From Halobacteriales archaeon (GTDB lineage Archaea; Halobacteriota; Halobacteria; Halobacteriales; SKSH01): 8,979 nt of DNA. The translations under genes were made by a program, and so were the position numbers. The stretch spans positions 1-8,979 of the forward strand of contig SKSH01000216.1 of the NCBI GenBank assembly GCA_007118075.1. The letters are read 5' to 3'. This document shows, in pieces, positions 5,387 to 8,979 of the stretch. Below the pieces are notes generated by a model. That model was given only the letters and a program-made list of their open reading frames with translations, was not told the origin of the DNA and ran no database searches. Position 1 is the first letter of the stretch; the number at the start of each line of letters is the position of its first letter.

Positions 5387-7213
5387 ATGAGTCAAGCACG
5401 AGAAGCGAAGGTCTACGTAAACGGGAGTCTGGTCGGGACGCATCCCGAACCAGAGAAACTTGCACAGAATGTTCGACTCGCACGCCGACGAGGCGATATC
5501 AGCGAGATGGTGAATGTCTCGCTCAACGATCGTACGAACGAGGTCATCATCAATGCTGATGCCGGCCGAGCCCGACGGCCACTTCTGGTGATCCGTGATG
5601 GGGAGCCTGTCATCACCGAGAACGAACTCGAGGCGCTGGAGGCCGGCGAGATCGGGTTCCAGGACCTGGTGGCACACGGTTATATCGAGTACATCGACGC
5701 AGAGGAGGAGGGCGACCTGCTTGTCGCCGTCGATGTCGATGATCTCAGCGAGGATCACACCCATCTCGAGATCGATCCCCAGCTGATGTTCGGGGTCGGT
5801 GCCGGGATGATCCCGTATCCAGAGCACAACGCCAGCCCACGTATCACCATGGGTGCTGGGATGATCAAGCAGGCACTCGGACTCCCATCGGCGAACTACC
5901 GGATTCGGCCGGATACACGACAACACCTCCTTCACTACCCTCAACTGTCGATGGTGAAGACGCAGACGACAGAACAGATCGGATACGACGATCGGCCTGC
6001 CGCCCAGAACTTCGTCGTCGCCGTGATGAGTTACGAGGGATTCAACGTTGAGGACGCGCTGGTGCTCAATCAGGGATCGGTCGATCGGGCACTGGCTCGT
6101 TCGCACTTCTTCCGAACCTACGAGGGTGAAGAGCGACGTTATCCCGGTGGCCAGGAAGACCACTTCGAGATTCCTGAACAGGATGTTCGCGGTGCACGGG
6201 GTGAGGATGCGTACAACCACATCGACGAGGATGGCCTTGTCAATCCAGAGACGATTGTCGGTGAGAACGACGTTCTCATCGGGAAAACCAGCCCACCTCG
6301 GTTCCTCGAGGAACCTGATGAGATGGGTGGACTCAGTCCACAGCGTCGGCGTGAGACCAGCGTCACGATGCGATCTGGTGAATCTGGTATCGTCGATACG
6401 GTCACCCTGATGGAGGGCGAGGATGGGTCGAAGCTCTCGAAGATCAGTGTCCGTGATGAGCGCATCCCCGAGCTCGGTGACAAGTTCGCCTCCCGACACG
6501 GTCAAAAGGGAGTAGTCGGTCTCATTGCCCAACAGGAGGATATGCCCTTCACCCAGGAGGGTGTTGTCCCCGACCTCGTCTTGAATCCACATGCCCTGCC
6601 ATCGCGGATGACCGTCGGTCACGTGCTCGAGATGCTGGGTGGGAAGGTCGGCTCGATGGAGGGTCGACGGGTCGATGGAACCGCCTTCACCGGTGAGGAC
6701 GAGGCCGCCCTCCGTGAGGGACTCATCGAGCATGGCTTCGATCCAAGCGGTAAGGAGGTCATGTACTCAGGGATCACCGGCGAGCGGGTCGAAGCCGAGA
6801 TCTTCGTTGGTACCATCTTCTATCAGAAGTTGTACCACATGGTCTCAAACAAGATCCATGCCAGATCTCGTGGCCCGGTCCAGGTGCTCACCCGTCAACC
6901 GACCGAGGGGCGAGCCCGTGAGGGTGGTCTCAGGGTCGGTGAGATGGAACGTGACGTGCTCATTGGGCACGGTGCCGCGATGGCGCTCAAGGAGCGGTTG
7001 TTGGATGAATCCGACCGCGAATTCATCCATATCTGCGGCGAGTGTGGGATGACCGCCGTCGAGAACATCACCAGGAACTACGTCTACTGTCCCAACTGCG
7101 GTGAGGAGACCGACATCCACCGCATCGAGATGAGCTATGCGTTCAAACTACTGTTGGACGAAATGAAGGCGCTGGGCATCGCCCCCCGACTTGTCCTCGA
7201 CGACGCCGTCTAA
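5387..7213 (+). CDS. rpoB1: DNA-directed RNA polymerase subunit B' (C-terminal half of B)
   Basis: A 608-residue protein equivalent to the C-terminal half of RPB2/beta: external region, hybrid-binding domain, wall, anchor and clamp. It helps form the active centre with A' and binds the RNA-DNA hybrid. Visible motifs: YPEHNASPRITMGAGMIKQ (about 145-163), MSYEGFNVEDALVLNQ (about 214-229), the catalytic-centre basic motif GDKFASRHGQKG (364-375), PDLVLNPHALPSRMTVG (about 395-411), and GGLRVGEMERDVLIGHGAA. A C-terminal zinc-binding clamp segment has Cys550, Cys553, Cys568 and Cys571 (CGEC and CPNC). All key residues are present and length is normal for the split subunit. It begins 2 bases after rpoB2 and ends 2 bases before rpoA1, within one operon. 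Confidence 0.97.
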   Translation: MSQAREAKVYVNGSLVGTHPEPEKLAQNVRLARRRGDISEMVNVSLNDRTNEVIINADAGRARRPLLVIRDGEPVITENELEALEAGEIGFQDLVAHGYIEYIDAEEEGDLLVAVDVDDLSEDHTHLEIDPQLMFGVGAGMIPYPEHNASPRITMGAGMIKQALGLPSANYRIRPDTRQHLLHYPQLSMVKTQTTEQIGYDDRPAAQNFVVAVMSYEGFNVEDALVLNQGSVDRALARSHFFRTYEGEERRYPGGQEDHFEIPEQDVRGARGEDAYNHIDEDGLVNPETIVGENDVLIGKTSPPRFLEEPDEMGGLSPQRRRETSVTMRSGESGIVDTVTLMEGEDGSKLSKISVRDERIPELGDKFASRHGQKGVVGLIAQQEDMPFTQEGVVPDLVLNPHALPSRMTVGHVLEMLGGKVGSMEGRRVDGTAFTGEDEAALREGLIEHGFDPSGKEVMYSGITGERVEAEIFVGTIFYQKLYHMVSNKIHARSRGPVQVLTRQPTEGRAREGGLRVGEMERDVLIGHGAAMALKERLLDESDREFIHICGECGMTAVENITRNYVYCPNCGEETDIHRIEMSYAFKLLLDEMKALGIAPRLVLDDAV

Positions 7214-7215
7214 CC

Positions 7216-8979
7216 ATGGTAGCCATAACCACCCCCAAAGAGATCAGCTCGATCCGATTCGGGTTGATGAATCCCGAAGAGTATCGCGACATGAGTGCCA
7301 CGAAGGTCATCACCGCCGACACATACGACGACGATGGGTTCCCAATCGACATGGGATTGATGGACCCCCGCTTGGGCGTCATCGATCCCGGTCTCGAATG
7401 CAAGACCTGTGGTAAGCATTCAGGGCAGTGTAATGGTCACTTCGGCCACATCGAACTGGCAGCACCGGTGATTCACGTCGGGTTCACCAAGCTCATCAGG
7501 CGGTTACTCCGGGGCACCTGTCGGAACTGCTCTCGGTTGTTGCTCGATGAGGATCAGCGAGTCGACTTCGAGCATGATCTCGAACGAGCTCACTCACTCG
7601 ATCAGGACCTCACCGAGGTCACAAAGGCGGCCATCCGCCAGGCACGCAAGACGGATTTCTGTCCATTCTGCGGTGAGCAGCAGTTCGACATCCAACACGA
7701 GAAGCCGACCACCTACTACGAGATTCAAAGCGTCCTCGCGAGCGATTACCCCGAACGCATCGCCGCCGCGATGCACGAGGGTGAGGAACCGATCGCTCCA
7801 CCGGAGCTCGCAGAGGAGACCGGGATTGAACTCTCGCGGATCAACCAGGTGCTCTCAGGAGAGTTCCGTCCTGCAGAGAGTGACCGCAAGCGACTCGAAA
7901 AGGCACTCGATATCGACCTCACTGAGGAGGACATGAACAAGCTGATGCCGAGTGATATCCGCGATTGGTTCGAGCGGATCCCAGATGAGGATGTCGAGGC
8001 ACTCGGTATCGACTCGGTCCGGTCACGGCCGGAATGGATGATTTTGACGGTGTTGCCAGTCCCACCGGTGACCGCACGTCCCTCGATTACGCTCGACAAT
8101 GGTCAGCGGTCGGAGGATGATCTCACCCACAAACTGGTCGACATCATCCGGATCAACCAGCGGTTCATGGAGAATCGTGAGGCTGGCGCACCGCAGCTGA
8201 TCATCGAGGACCTCTGGGAGCTGTTGCAGTATCACGTGACGACGTTCATGGACAATGAGATCAGTGGGACCCCACCGGCGAGACATCGTTCGGGTCGGCC
8301 ACTGAAGACATTGAGCCAGCGACTCAAGGGGAAAGAGGGCCGTTTCCGAGGGAGCCTATCCGGGAAACGGGTCAACTTCTCTGCACGGACCGTGATCTCA
8401 CCCGATCCGACACTCAGCCTCAATGAGGTCGGTGTACCCGAACGCGTCGCGACCGAGATGACGCAGACGATGCATGTCAACGAACGCAACCTCGAGCGGG
8501 CACAGCGGTTCGTTGCCAACGGCCCTGAGGGACATCCAGGTGCCAACTATGTGCGACGTACCGACGGACGTCGGCTGAAGGTCACCGAGAAGAACTGCGA
8601 GGAACTCAGCGAGAAGATCGAACCAGGCTGGGAGGTCAACCGCCATCTCATCGATGGTGATATCGTCCTGTTCAACCGGCAACCCTCCCTGCATCGCATG
8701 TCGATCATGGCCCACGAGGTCGTGGTGATGCCGTATAACACCTTCCGGCTCAACACAGTCGTCTGTCCCCCATACAACGCTGACTTCGACGGTGACGAGA
8801 TGAACATGCATGCGCTGCAGAACGAGGAAGCTCGGGCTGAAGCCCGTGTACTGATGCGCGTCCAAGAGCAGATCCTCTCGCCACGGTTCGGTGAGAACAT
8901 CATCGGGGCCATCCAGGACCACATCTCTGGAACCTACCTGTTGACGCATCCAGAGGTCGCAACCGGGGAACCCCCACGG
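7216..8979 (+). CDS. rpoA1: DNA-directed RNA polymerase subunit A' (N-terminal part, truncated by window end)
   Basis: 588 codons are present and the frame is open to the window edge; haloarchaeal A' is about 970 residues as I recall, so roughly 60% is seen. A' is the beta'-like subunit carrying the catalytic loop. It shows a zinc site with Cys62, Cys65, Cys72, His75; a second with Cys102, Cys105, Cys149, Cys152; LSGKRVNFSARTVISPDP (381-398); FNRQPSLHRMSI (486-497); and the Mg-binding NADFDGD (521-527; Asp523, Asp525, Asp527). Residues about 186-245 form an acidic insertion, relative to other archaea, with a helix-turn-helix look (LAEETGIELSRINQVLSG). The ATG at 7216 follows the rpoB1 stop by 2 bases without a Shine-Dalgarno site. 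rpoA2 is expected downstream, beyond the window. Confidence 0.97.
   Translation, partial: MVAITTPKEISSIRFGLMNPEEYRDMSATKVITADTYDDDGFPIDMGLMDPRLGVIDPGLECKTCGKHSGQCNGHFGHIELAAPVIHVGFTKLIRRLLRGTCRNCSRLLLDEDQRVDFEHDLERAHSLDQDLTEVTKAAIRQARKTDFCPFCGEQQFDIQHEKPTTYYEIQSVLASDYPERIAAAMHEGEEPIAPPELAEETGIELSRINQVLSGEFRPAESDRKRLEKALDIDLTEEDMNKLMPSDIRDWFERIPDEDVEALGIDSVRSRPEWMILTVLPVPPVTARPSITLDNGQRSEDDLTHKLVDIIRINQRFMENREAGAPQLIIEDLWELLQYHVTTFMDNEISGTPPARHRSGRPLKTLSQRLKGKEGRFRGSLSGKRVNFSARTVISPDPTLSLNEVGVPERVATEMTQTMHVNERNLERAQRFVANGPEGHPGANYVRRTDGRRLKVTEKNCEELSEKIEPGWEVNRHLIDGDIVLFNRQPSLHRMSIMAHEVVVMPYNTFRLNTVVCPPYNADFDGDEMNMHALQNEEARAEARVLMRVQEQILSPRFGENIIGAIQDHISGTYLLTHPEVATGEPPR

Noticed and set aside
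5183..6733. Long open frame of 516 codons on the minus strand
   Set aside because: It lies wholly antisense to rpoB2 and rpoB1, whose frames carry conserved polymerase motifs throughout. Its protein has no recognisable motif; few stops arise from the codon bias of the sense genes.
8398..8949. Minus-strand open frame of 183 codons
   Set aside because: It is a shadow of rpoA1, which here encodes the catalytic region of A'.
1..8979. CRISPR arrays, insertion sequences, transposase genes or phage genes
   Set aside because: I saw no regularly spaced repeats, no terminal inverted repeats with a transposase, and no phage-like proteins; the tRNA shows no duplicated 3' end nearby that would mark an integration site.

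Overview
The window reads as chromosomal DNA of a haloarchaeon (class Halobacteria). All proteins are acidic, with runs of Asp and Glu. RNA polymerase subunit B is split into B'' and B'. The tRNA lacks an encoded CCA. Several genes lack a Shine-Dalgarno site and have TATA-like boxes near the start codon. One gene belongs to a zinc-ribbon family I know only from haloarchaea. Hand counts on a few lines give about 42-67% GC, averaging in the mid to upper 50s. That is low for the group, so I do not name a genus.

Left part (1-2554), all on the plus strand: the C-terminal end of an M29/AmpS-type metallo-aminopeptidase, a small zinc-ribbon protein of unknown function, a canonical protein-L-isoaspartate O-methyltransferase (pcm), and a second divergent Pcm-like methyltransferase. 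The last three are tightly packed and probably co-transcribed. Two are repair-type methyltransferases and one is a peptidase, so a damaged-protein repair or turnover locus is a reasonable inference.

Middle (2555-3588): a two-gene module of a winged-helix regulator and a three-helix membrane protein (DUF7521 type), overlapping by 4 bases. A tRNA-Asp(GTC) follows on the minus strand. A 163-base intergenic region then holds the divergent promoters of tRNA-Asp and of the RNA polymerase operon. No stretch over 300 bases lacks a gene.

Right part (3589-8979): the RNA polymerase operon rpoH-rpoB2-rpoB1-rpoA1, with junctions of a 1-base overlap, a 2-base gap and a 2-base gap. rpoA1 runs off the window. 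Together these encode subunit H, the full beta-like half (B''+B') and most of the A' half, including the catalytic NADFDGD loop.

The window is mostly core housekeeping DNA and I see no clear undescribed system. The points most worth a second look are the divergent Pcm paralogue with an altered substrate motif, the HTH-like insertion in RpoA', and inverted repeats at two promoters.
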